64,000 bases of DNA, taken from assembly GCA_963773835.1 (NCBI GenBank), contig CAVZCQ010000001.1:992001-1056000 (forward strand), read 5' to 3'. The position numbers and the translations under genes were made by a program. This stretch comes from JOPF136 sp963773835. Its GTDB lineage: Bacteria > Acidobacteriota > Terriglobia > Acidiferrales > UBA7541. Each line of letters opens with the position of its first letter. Positions within the stretch are counted from its first letter, which is position 1. This document shows, piece by piece, positions 9,045 through 16,898 of this stretch. The notes under the pieces were generated by a model that made no database searches, was not told where the DNA came from, and saw only the letters and a program-made list of their open reading frames with translations.

Positions 9045-9121
9045 GACAGGCATTCCTGCCTGTCATCCGGCGGACACCCGCGCTTCTGGACGCTGCTGGG
9101 AGACCGGCAAGAATGCCGGTC
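9042..9121. repeat. two 20-nt hairpin repeats after phoR
   Basis: GACAGGCATTCCTGCCTGTC (9045-9064) and GACCGGCAAGAATGCCGGTC (9102-9121) have the same build: an 8-bp perfect stem and a 4-base loop, with stem bases changing in pairs. The first begins directly at the phoR stop codon (TAG at 9042-9044, then GACAGG). They look like members of a dispersed intergenic hairpin family. Confidence 0.7.
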
Positions 9122-9274
9122 CCACTCGACCCAGCCGGCCGACGATTCAAACAGAATTCACATTCGGCCAATGAGGGCGTAACGCCCTCGAGGTACAAAC
9201 GTGGTCGAGCAGTACGGCGGTTCTGTAGGCCACAAGGACCGCCGAACCTCACCACACCTCTGGCCTATCAGTCC

Positions 9275-9311
9275 GGGCCGGCGTTCCCCTGGCGCCGGCC
9301 CTTTAATTTTT
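9275..9311 (+). terminator. intrinsic terminator for phoBR
   Basis: Stem GGGCCGGCG (9275-9283) and CGCCGGCCC (9293-9301), 9 perfect pairs around a 9-base loop, followed by TTTAATTTTT. It faces the plus-strand phoR gene that ends 230 bases upstream. Confidence 0.65.
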
Positions 9312-9423
9312 ACAGCCCAAAGGACAAAGTGACGAGACGGAAAGCTCAGCCGGAGGGGCTCAGGGCGGCGGCGCGCGTTGTAGCCAGGGTGAGAGGGGCA
9401 CTGCAATGCCGTGCCCCTACGGG

Positions 9424-9456
9424 AAAAAAGGGCAGCCCGCCGCGGCGGGCTGCCCT
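9424..9456 (-). terminator. intrinsic terminator for the minus-strand porin gene
   Basis: A perfect GC palindrome at 9430-9455 (arm GGGCAGCCCGCC) is followed on the minus strand by CTTTTTTCCC. It lies about 50 bases after the porin stop codon. Confidence 0.8.
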
Positions 9457-9503
9457 CTGAAGATCGGCCGGTAAGCCCGGCCGGGTGGTTGCTGCCGTAT
9501 GCT

Positions 9504-11411
9504 TTACGGCAGGTAGTAGCGGAACGAGGTGAAGAACATGTTGGTGTTCGCGCTCGGTTTGAACTGCGCGGACGTGGCGGTGGGCGTTCCCGTGGTGCCC
9601 GACCAGGCAACGACCTCCACATAGGAATACTGCAGGCCCCACTGGATCGTGCCGTGCTCTCCCTTCCAGATCTTATGCCAGAAACCGAAGGTCCCTTCGA
9701 ACAGGCCCCGAGGGTCACCTGTGCATGAGCCAGCTGAGGTTGGCAGGTTGCTCGTGGGAGCCGCTTCGAGTGACGAGGTGCAGCCGGAGTTGTTGACCAG
9801 CGGTGAGCCGTATCCGACATTCACGGTGGGAGAAATGTTGAAGATCGTCCGTGCGACATATTCGCCGCCACCGTTGAGGTAGATATCGAGCTTTGGAGTA
9901 GCGTGCCACTCGATCGTCGCCAGTCCCTGCCCGCCACGGATGGGCGCGAGCGTTCCGTTCGGGCGAACGGTGGCATCGGCCAAGCTACCGGTGCCATAAC
10001 GACCCACGCCGTCGCCGTAAAGACCGTGGATGCCGACGTCCAACTTTTTGTTGAACAGCGGCACGCGCAGGTTCCCGCCGATGCCCCCACCTGCCCGCGT
10101 ATCTTCGGTGGCGTGTTGAGTCGTCGTGGCGGAGACAGTGATCGTTGCGTCCACCGAGCAAGGCATGCCGGCGGGCACAACGGCCGGCAAACAAGGAAAG
10201 ATGCGCGAACGGAAGGTGCGCAGCAAGCCGAACAGCTCGTAGTGGCCCCACCCCGGCTCCCAAGCCGCCTTGAATACGAAATCCGGCGTGGCATTGAGCG
10301 TGTAGTTCTGGGCCCCCGCGGCCCCGGCGGAGTTCACCGAGCCGATCACGTTGAGCAGGCCGCCGGAATTCCCGGGGTCCTGAAGGATGTAGTTATTGAA
10401 CGAGTTGTGTGCGGTGAATCGGGTCTGGGCGCCCTCCACGGAGAAACCGAGCGCAAAATGGTTGTCCGCCAGGTTCTTGACCACGCGGAAGCCGTACTGA
10501 CGCGCCCAACTGAAGCCCACCGTATACTGCGCATCGATGGTCAACGGCGTGGCTTCGGATCGGTTCTCCAGGAGCTTCTTGGTTTCCGTCACCAGGCTCC
10601 ACATCTGGCCGCCGGTAAAGATCCAGCCGCTGTCCAGCCGCACCTGGCCCCAGAATTGGCGCTGGCGGAAGAGGTAGCTATTGCTTTCGTTGTTGTTGGA
10701 GGTGGTGCCGGCGCCCAGGAAGTCGCCCTCGTAATAGCCGCCGATTTTCACGGAACCGAGATTGCCGTCAAACTTCATGGCGATACGCGACTGGCGGCCG
10801 CTGGCGTTGAACTCCGAAATTTTGCTCAGGTTGGAGCCTGCGTACAAGTTGGTGATGTTGTTGAGCGGCGTGTTGATGTCGGCACTGAGTGCGTGATTGC
10901 GGTACACCGTTTCTGCCACCGCGAATCCGCCCGGAGTCAGTGTGATGCCCTTGAAATGCAGCGCGACAGGCGACTCCTCCTTGCCGTCCCCTGAAGTCAC
11001 CACGTTTTTCGGCAGGGCTGAGGACACCGCCGCAGTCGCTGCCGGCACAGCCGCGGCAACGGACGCGTCCACCGCCTCTGTCTTTACGACACCCAGCTTG
11101 GCTTTCATTTCCGCCAGCTCGCGGCGCTGGGCTTCGATCTCCGCAGCCTGGGCATCGAGCAGCGCGCGAAGTTCGGCGAGTTGGCTTTCCACCGCCGGCG
11201 TGGCCGTGGCGGCCGGAGCGGCTGGAGCAGCCGCTGCCGGTTTCGCGGCCGCGGGCTTCGGGGCATCCGGCAGATTCGCCGAACTCGCGGCTGCCGGTTT
11301 GTCTGCAGCCGGTGGCGGCGCCGCGTCGCCCGGGCCCCCCGCAGCCCAGACGGTCCCACAAAGCGGAACGGCGAGGCCGAGGGCCAAAATCGGAAGTGCT
11401 AGTTTTCGCAT
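9504..11411 (-). CDS. DcaP-like outer membrane porin with N-terminal coiled coil
   Basis: 635 residues. The signal peptide is at 1-24 (ending TVWAAGG). An Ala/Pro-rich linker and a short coiled coil (about residues 75-110, LRALLDAQAAEIEAQRRELA) come before a long region rich in alternating and aromatic beta strands, ending in FRYYLP. A periplasmic coiled coil before the barrel is a common plan of DcaP-like trimeric porins. Pho-box-like repeats upstream (11556-11599) and the phoBR neighbours suggest a phosphate-limitation porin, functionally like OprP but not recognisably homologous. The ATG at 11411 follows AAGGAGG. Confidence 0.75.
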   Translation of the reverse strand: MRKLALPILALGLAVPLCGTVWAAGGPGDAAPPPAADKPAAASSANLPDAPKPAAAKPAAAAPAAPAATATPAVESQLAELRALLDAQAAEIEAQRRELAEMKAKLGVVKTEAVDASVAAAVPAATAAVSSALPKNVVTSGDGKEESPVALHFKGITLTPGGFAVAETVYRNHALSADINTPLNNITNLYAGSNLSKISEFNASGRQSRIAMKFDGNLGSVKIGGYYEGDFLGAGTTSNNNESNSYLFRQRQFWGQVRLDSGWIFTGGQMWSLVTETKKLLENRSEATPLTIDAQYTVGFSWARQYGFRVVKNLADNHFALGFSVEGAQTRFTAHNSFNNYILQDPGNSGGLLNVIGSVNSAGAAGAQNYTLNATPDFVFKAAWEPGWGHYELFGLLRTFRSRIFPCLPAVVPAGMPCSVDATITVSATTTQHATEDTRAGGGIGGNLRVPLFNKKLDVGIHGLYGDGVGRYGTGSLADATVRPNGTLAPIRGGQGLATIEWHATPKLDIYLNGGGEYVARTIFNISPTVNVGYGSPLVNNSGCTSSLEAAPTSNLPTSAGSCTGDPRGLFEGTFGFWHKIWKGEHGTIQWGLQYSYVEVVAWSGTTGTPTATSAQFKPSANTNMFFTSFRYYLP

Positions 11412-11489
11412 TCCTCCTCCTTAGAGAGAGTTCGTTTTCCGGGTATGGGAGCTTGTCCGTGCTGCGTGCCGAGGCGCTGATGACGCGAT

Positions 11490-11513
11490 GGACAGCGACC
11501 CCGTTCGCTGTCC
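11490..11513. repeat. inverted repeat in porin leader
   Basis: GGACAGCGA and TCGCTGTCC form a perfect 9-bp inverted repeat around six bases. It lies about 80 bases before the minus-strand porin ATG, so it could be an operator or a leader hairpin. Confidence 0.5.
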
Positions 11514-11555
11514 ACACGGAGAAATGTGCGGCACGCAGGATGCAAACTAGTGGCC

Positions 11556-11599
11556 GGGAGTGAAGGGCGTGTGAGAGCCGTGTGAATCCTTCGTTACAA
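11556..11599 (-). promoter_or_regulatory. putative Pho box, four 11-bp repeats
   Basis: On the minus strand four 11-mers follow without gaps: TTGTAACGAAG, GATTCACACGG, CTCTCACACGC, CCTTCACTCCC. The first matches a pstS repeat (TTGTAACAGAG) at 9 of 11 bases; the others share a TTCAC/TCACAC core. The 11-base phase fits tandem PhoB binding, and the direction faces the 9504-11411 porin. Confidence 0.45.
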
Positions 11600-11874
11600 A
11601 CGACGGGGGAACTGTGTGACCAGAGGGCTGGGGTAAAGCAGAGAGCGGGAGGGGGGCGGCTTTGCTCCCCGCTGCGTGATTACCGCACGACGCCGGGCCC
11701 CCTGGCCGATAATCGCTTATATCCATATTGATTTATCGAATTGAATCGAATAAAACCTTAACGGCCGGAAACTCCGGTGCGGGAGGCCGGCCCTGATTCT
11801 GGTTTCCGGGATTGCGGGCCCGCTCCGTGCCTCTGGGGAGGTTTGCGGCTTTTCAAATCACAGGAGGATGTCCG

Positions 11875-13998
11875 ATGAAAATGCATACGGTTCTGGGGAT
11901 TGTGGTGGCCATCGCATCGCTCGCGGTTCTGGCGGCTCCGGCGGCCGCGCAGGCGACGCCGAACGCGAGCGCAATGGTGCAGATCTTCGTCGCCAAGGGA
12001 TATTTGACGGCGGAGGAGGCGGCGCGAATCCAGGAGGCGCCGAATCAGGCGGAGGCCAACGAGCGGATGCTGCGGGTGTTTCTGGCGAAAGGGATGCTCA
12101 CGCCAGAGGAGTACACCCGGGCGTCGGCCGGAATGTCGCAAGCCGCAGCGGACACGGGCACGAGCGGGGCGCACGTGATGAACGCGGCGGCAGCGGCGAA
12201 TCCTGCCGAGGGGGCGGGCGCGGCCCCGGCGGCCAAAACGAAGAGGGCGGAATGGCCCACCAGCCCCATGATGATGGGGACCGATCCGAGCGACGGGACG
12301 GCGGCGGACGCGACTGTAATCCCCGCCATCGCGCCGCCGCGCGTGCTGCCCATCGGCGTGCCGCGCGATCCGAAGGGAATCATCCCGGACATGCGGCTGG
12401 GCAGCGGGGCGATGCTGAATGTGTATGGGTTCCTCAAAGCCACCGCCATCTACGACTCGACGAACAGCGGGGGAGCGGTGGTGGGCAGCAACGACTTCCC
12501 GCTGCCGCTTTTGCAGGGGGACACAGGGCCGAACTCAGGCTCGCAATTCCGCGTGAAGGCGCGGAGCACGCGAATCGGGGCTAATTTCTACTGGCCCATC
12601 AACGGGCCGGACATTACGCTCACCGGAAAAATCGAGTTTGACTTCGAAGGCGACTACACGGTGGTGAACAACCGGAACGTGAGCTCGAGCCGTTCCTCGC
12701 AGCCTAGCCTGCGCCACGCGTGGATGCGCATGGACGCGAAACTGGGCGACGTGCCGTGGTTCGCGGAGTTCGGGCAGGACTGGTCGCTCGTGGGCACCTC
12801 GATCGTGCCGGACTATATCGAATCCACGAACAACGGAGTGGCGTTCGGCAGCATTTACGAGCGGCAGCCGCAGATCAAAACCGGGATCCAACTCCACGCC
12901 GGAAGGCTGAAGCTGCAGCCGGAGTTCGCGCTGACGTGGGCGTCGTTTGCGGATTCGAACCTGAACAATGCGAGCACGGCCGCTGTACTGGGCTCAGCCG
13001 GGGTAGTGGCCACGGGGCAGCAAGAGCAGGGACGGGAGGGCGCCATTCTGGGCTCGGCGAGCGGGCAGCCCGGAGTGCAGGGGCGCGTGGTGTTCGACTT
13101 CCCGCTGAATACCAGCTGGAAAAATGTGGCGAATGCGGAAATCGTGATCAGCGGCGGGCATGCCGAGGCGCAGGAAATCGTTCCGCTGGCCAACCTGCCG
13201 CTCCCGGGGGTGCCGGGACTGACGTTTGCCACCGACGCTACGGCGGCCAAGACCAGCGCGACAACCGCGCCTCCCACCTGCAGCGGAGCCGCGCCCGCGG
13301 CGGGGTTCAGCCTCCAGTGCTATTTCCCCACAGGCATCGCGATGAATATTCCGCAGAACATCGGGACGGTGGGATTCCAGCTCCCCACGCCGTGGTTCAC
13401 ACTGTGGGGCAATTACTTCCGTGGCGGGGACATGCGGTTTTTCTTTGCGGGGATACTGAACTCGGCGTTTGTGGACACGGCAGGAGTGACGCCGCTCACG
13501 ATTCCCGGTCCGACGACCCTGGTGACGTGCACGAATCCGCCGGCGTGCACAACCATGAGTACCGCCAATATCGGCCAGAACGTGTATTCGCTCTCCGGCG
13601 ATCCCATCAGCTTCCGGGCGGTCGGCGGCGCCGCGGTAGTGGATCCGTACCGTCCGATCCGGGGGCAGGGGGGATTCGTGCAACTGGGAATTCCGCTTTC
13701 GCGAATCTTCGGAGCCAATCCGGAGGGAGGCAACGCGGGGTGGCGGCTGTTTGCGGCCTACGGCATAGACTCCGCGTTCTCACGCGACGTGATCCGCAGC
13801 GGCGGGAACAACCTGGGCCGGACGGATTACGTGCCCGTGTCGCTGCGGTACAGAATCAACAAATGGGCCGAAATCGTGAATGAAGTGACCTGGTATGACA
13901 CGCGGACGGCGGATTCGAAGACGGTGCTCTATCGCGGGATTCCGGCGCACGTGAACCACGACCTCCGAAACGAGTTCGGAACCATCTTCACTTTCTAG
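11875..13998 (+). CDS. large DcaP-like outer membrane porin
   Basis: 707 residues. The signal peptide is at 1-25 (ending APAAAQA). Two similar helical repeats follow at about 30-85 (VAKGYLTAEEAARIQ and LAKGMLTPEEYTRAS), then a low-complexity Ala/Pro linker. The barrel region has strings such as GKIEFDFEGDY, LRHAWMRMDA and FAEFGQDWSL, and ends in GTIFTF. The terminal Phe is the usual BamA-recognised C-terminus. ATG at 11875 follows AGGAGG with 7-base spacing. It is divergent from another porin and convergent with a PstS paralogue, so a solute-uptake role is likely; the ligand is not known. Confidence 0.78.
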   Translation: MKMHTVLGIVVAIASLAVLAAPAAAQATPNASAMVQIFVAKGYLTAEEAARIQEAPNQAEANERMLRVFLAKGMLTPEEYTRASAGMSQAAADTGTSGAHVMNAAAAANPAEGAGAAPAAKTKRAEWPTSPMMMGTDPSDGTAADATVIPAIAPPRVLPIGVPRDPKGIIPDMRLGSGAMLNVYGFLKATAIYDSTNSGGAVVGSNDFPLPLLQGDTGPNSGSQFRVKARSTRIGANFYWPINGPDITLTGKIEFDFEGDYTVVNNRNVSSSRSSQPSLRHAWMRMDAKLGDVPWFAEFGQDWSLVGTSIVPDYIESTNNGVAFGSIYERQPQIKTGIQLHAGRLKLQPEFALTWASFADSNLNNASTAAVLGSAGVVATGQQEQGREGAILGSASGQPGVQGRVVFDFPLNTSWKNVANAEIVISGGHAEAQEIVPLANLPLPGVPGLTFATDATAAKTSATTAPPTCSGAAPAAGFSLQCYFPTGIAMNIPQNIGTVGFQLPTPWFTLWGNYFRGGDMRFFFAGILNSAFVDTAGVTPLTIPGPTTLVTCTNPPACTTMSTANIGQNVYSLSGDPISFRAVGGAAVVDPYRPIRGQGGFVQLGIPLSRIFGANPEGGNAGWRLFAAYGIDSAFSRDVIRSGGNNLGRTDYVPVSLRYRINKWAEIVNEVTWYDTRTADSKTVLYRGIPAHVNHDLRNEFGTIFTF

Positions 13999-14044
13999 CC
14001 GCAGTCCGGGGGTGGGGCCGGGCGGAATCACTGGGAAGAAAGGC

Positions 14045-14090
14045 CGCAGGGCTCCCCGAGTCCCGAGGGTTCGGGAAGGGGCGCCCTGCG
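14045..14090. terminator. long hairpin between convergent porin and pstS-like genes
   Basis: Outer arms CGCAGGGCTCCCC and GGGGCGCCCTGCG pair with one mismatch. Inside them lies a second hairpin TCCCGAGGGTTCGGGA. The structure sits midway between two convergent genes and could terminate both, although no T-run follows. The inner part is a dispersed 19-mer also seen at 33424. Confidence 0.5.
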
Positions 14091-14116
14091 CTATCGATGA
14101 GGATGTGCGACGCGAG

Positions 14117-15151
14117 CTAGGGCATTGACTTCACTTTGGCGAGGGCCTTTTCCACCACGCCGCGGGGGAGAATCGCGTAGCCCTGAGTTTTTGCGATTTC
14201 CTGACCTTCGCTGAGGGCCCACTCGAGAAAATGTTTGAGGGCACGGCTGCGTTCGGGCGCCAGACCGGAGACGGGCACATAGAGCCAGGTGAAACTGGCG
14301 ATGGGAAAAGACTCCTTGCCGGGGGCGTCGACCATGGAAACGCGGAAATCCTCGTTCATGGTTTTTTCCATGGCCGCGCAGCTTGCCGTGAGGCTGGCGG
14401 GAGTGGCGCGGATGAACTGGCCCGCGGGGTTCTGCACATCGCCATAGCCGAGCTCGGAATGGCGCGCAAAGCTGGCTTCGACGTAGCCGATAGCGCCGGA
14501 GGTGGCGGCCACTTTGGCGATCATGTCCTCGCCGCGATTAGCTTCTTCACCCACAGGCCAGGCGGGTGAGGCGCTCTTGCCGATCTTGGATTGCCAGGCC
14601 GAGTCCGACTTGGAAAGAAACTCGGTGAAGATGTAGTTGGAGCCCTTGCCTCCGGTGCGGTGCACGATGCCGATGGCCAGATCCGGCAGAATGACGTCCG
14701 GATTCATCTTGGCGATCTGAGGGTCGCGCCAATTCTTGATGTTGCCCAGAAAAATCTGCGAAAGCAGCTTGCCGGAAAAACGGAGCTGGGGCTTGCCGGG
14801 CAGGTTGTAGACGGGAACCAGTCCTATGATGACGCTGGGAATCTGGATGAGGGTGGCCTTACCACCGTGCATTTGCTCGTCGGTGAGGGGAATCTCGCCG
14901 GCGCCAAAATCGCCGGTGCCTTTGCTGACGAGTTCGATGCCCTGCACCGTGCTCATGGAGACGTAGCGCACCTGGACGGTGGTGTTGGCCTTGTTAAATG
15001 CGTCGGACCAGACGGCATAGAGCGGGCTGGGGACATTGGAACCGGAGCCGACGAGCGAGATTTTTTCCTGCGCGCCAGCCGAGCCGAGGAGAAAAACACA
15101 GGCCGCCGCAGCGAGTAGCGGCGGAAGGGTACCGCGCACACGAATTTCCAT
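14117..15151 (-). CDS. PstS-like substrate-binding protein with altered ligand motif
   Basis: 344 residues, signal peptide at about 1-27 (VFLLGSAGAQ). It aligns through its length with the pstS product at 23885 (for example AIGYVEASFA, SFTWLYVP, ILPRGVVEKA). The phosphate-binding string RSDGSGT of that protein is RTGGKGS here, and DFGATDGPM is DFGAGEIPL. The Asp that normally accepts the phosphate proton is replaced, so the ligand may differ. No permease genes adjoin. ATG at 15151 was chosen (CAAGGAGCAGCC before it) over an in-frame ATG at 15241, which would bury the signal peptide. The 295 bases upstream hold nothing I can name. Confidence 0.82.
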   Translation of the reverse strand: MEIRVRGTLPPLLAAAACVFLLGSAGAQEKISLVGSGSNVPSPLYAVWSDAFNKANTTVQVRYVSMSTVQGIELVSKGTGDFGAGEIPLTDEQMHGGKATLIQIPSVIIGLVPVYNLPGKPQLRFSGKLLSQIFLGNIKNWRDPQIAKMNPDVILPDLAIGIVHRTGGKGSNYIFTEFLSKSDSAWQSKIGKSASPAWPVGEEANRGEDMIAKVAATSGAIGYVEASFARHSELGYGDVQNPAGQFIRATPASLTASCAAMEKTMNEDFRVSMVDAPGKESFPIASFTWLYVPVSGLAPERSRALKHFLEWALSEGQEIAKTQGYAILPRGVVEKALAKVKSMP

Positions 15152-15446
15152 TTGGCTGCTCCTTGGGCGCTGAGCGGGTGCCAGGCCCCCAGGACCGACC
15201 AACCCGGCGCCCACACTGAGTTCGTTTGCGAATGCTATCACTTTGACGGAACGCGGAAGCTGCGTGTGCTGAGTTGGATACGTCGGAGGGGGAGATGACG
15301 GTGATTCGAGACCCGCCCATATTGCCGGCGGAAGGCTGGTGACTGGGGGAGTGTTTCCCTACACCAATCCACGGCCACTCGGGGCAGGCGGCACGGGGAA
15401 AAGTGCCGGCGACACACATGCGGCTCGGGGGCCGCACTGCGCTCGA

Positions 15447-16898
15447 TTAGCGCAGGTCGCCTTGCTGGTAGAGGAGCTGTGAGAAAGCGGCCTGGTAATC
15501 GTACTTGGCGCTGGCTTCGGCGATTTGGGCCTGGGTGAGATTCAACTGCGCCTGGGTGAGCTCAATGATGGAGCTGAGCCCCATGCGGTAACGCGAGGCG
15601 GCGAGATCCTCGGCGAGTTTGGCTTCGTTGAGGAGCTGCTCGGTGACGGAGAGGCGCTGGAAGGAGGAATTGGCGTTGAGCCAGGCGGTGCGCACGTCGC
15701 GTGCGACCCGGTCTTCGAGGTCACGCAGAACCTGCTGTTGGGCGCGATATTCTTCGTTGGCCTGCGTGCGGAGCGAGCCGAACAGGTGGCCGTTAAAGAC
15801 GGGAATGTTGACGTTGAACCCCACGGCCGCGTAGCGGTCCTCGATTTGCGAGACGTGATAGGGAACCAGCCCGGCGCCGCCCGCCGCGCTCATGCTGGGA
15901 AACCACAGATCGCGCTCCGCGGTGGCGTAGCTTTTCGCCGAACTCACCTCCAGGCGCTGGCCGGCGAGTTCCGGGCGGTTCGAGAAGGCCTCTTGAAGCA
16001 CCTGGAGAAAATCGGCGGGGGGCGGCGGCATGGAGGCAGGCTCGACCAGGTCGAACTCGCGGGGCTCACGGTAGCCCAGAGCGGCGGAGAGCTGCGCATA
16101 GGAAGCCTGTAAATCGTTCTGCGTCTGGATGAGCAGGAGCTGGGCCTGCGAGAGGTCCACGCTGGCGAAGGCGACGTCGAGGCCGGACTTCAGTTTGTTC
16201 TGCGCCATCACGCCCACCTGATCGGCCACGAGCTGGCGGTCGCGCACGGTTTCCTGGGCGACGGTGAGCAGGGCTTTGGATTTGAGCGCGGCAAAAAAGG
16301 CATCGTGGAGATGAAGCAGCACGTCGGCGCGCGAGGTGAACACTCCCGCCTGCTGGGCGCGGGCGTGCTGGTTGAAGCTGCGGACCACCGCCTGGGTGCG
16401 CCCGAAATCGGTGACGTACTGGGAAATGAAGGCGCCGGCGGCAAACCGGTCGTAGATGATGGGGTTGTTCAACCCGCCTGCGGTGATGCGGCTGTTGGTT
16501 TCCGCGATCACGCCGGTGAGGCTGCCGTTGGCCTGGGGCGAGTAAACGGATTGCGCCTCCTGGAACTGGGCGGTGGCATAGGCGGCGCGGTGTTCGGCAA
16601 TCTGGATTTGGGGGTGATTCTGGAGGGCGATTTTTTCGGCTTCCACCAGCGTGAGGCTCTGGGCGGCGGAGGAGGAGGATTGTCCCGCGGGCGCCTGGGC
16701 GGGTGCAGGCGCATCGGGCAATTCCTTGGCGCCGCGCCGGGCCGCGCCCGGCTGAGCCGGAGTGCGTGAGGCGTGAGGCGGCGCGGTAGAGGAAACGGGC
16801 GCAGCCGCCGGAAGCGCGTCAGAGAATTGGGCCCGGCAGGGTGTGGAGAGAAACGCCACCGGAATTGCGGAGAAAAGAATGAGGTACCGCGGTTTCAT
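15447..16898 (-). CDS. TolC-family outer membrane efflux protein
   Basis: 483 residues with a signal peptide (1-23, ending PCRAQ). Two OEP repeats follow, with long amphipathic helices (AEKIALQNHPQIQIAEH, ELTQAQLNLTQAQIAEA). It has the usual TolC-family length. A Pro/Ala-rich stretch (about 30-75) precedes the first repeat. Its ATG overlaps the stop of the RND gene by one base (TAATG). It forms the outer-membrane duct of a tripartite pump with the two upstream proteins. Confidence 0.88.
   Translation of the reverse strand: MKPRYLILFSAIPVAFLSTPCRAQFSDALPAAAPVSSTAPPHASRTPAQPGAARRGAKELPDAPAPAQAPAGQSSSSAAQSLTLVEAEKIALQNHPQIQIAEHRAAYATAQFQEAQSVYSPQANGSLTGVIAETNSRITAGGLNNPIIYDRFAAGAFISQYVTDFGRTQAVVRSFNQHARAQQAGVFTSRADVLLHLHDAFFAALKSKALLTVAQETVRDRQLVADQVGVMAQNKLKSGLDVAFASVDLSQAQLLLIQTQNDLQASYAQLSAALGYREPREFDLVEPASMPPPPADFLQVLQEAFSNRPELAGQRLEVSSAKSYATAERDLWFPSMSAAGGAGLVPYHVSQIEDRYAAVGFNVNIPVFNGHLFGSLRTQANEEYRAQQQVLRDLEDRVARDVRTAWLNANSSFQRLSVTEQLLNEAKLAEDLAASRYRMGLSSIIELTQAQLNLTQAQIAEASAKYDYQAAFSQLLYQQGDLR

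Larger units (their letters stand above)
9122..9503. other. gene-free spacer between convergent phoR and porin genes
   Basis: No coding signal is seen. The spacer holds further small palindromes (GAGGGCGTAACGCCCTC at 9173-9189; GGGGCAC...GTGCCCC at about 9395-9417) and one terminator for each of the two convergent genes. Confidence 0.7.
11412..11874. other. divergent promoter region between two porin genes
   Basis: 463 bases without a gene. It contains an inverted repeat (11490-11513), Pho-box-like repeats oriented toward the minus-strand porin (11556-11599) and an AT-rich stretch (about 11708-11760) that could hold the promoter of the plus-strand porin. No clear -35/-10 pair could be fixed for either gene. 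Confidence 0.6.
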
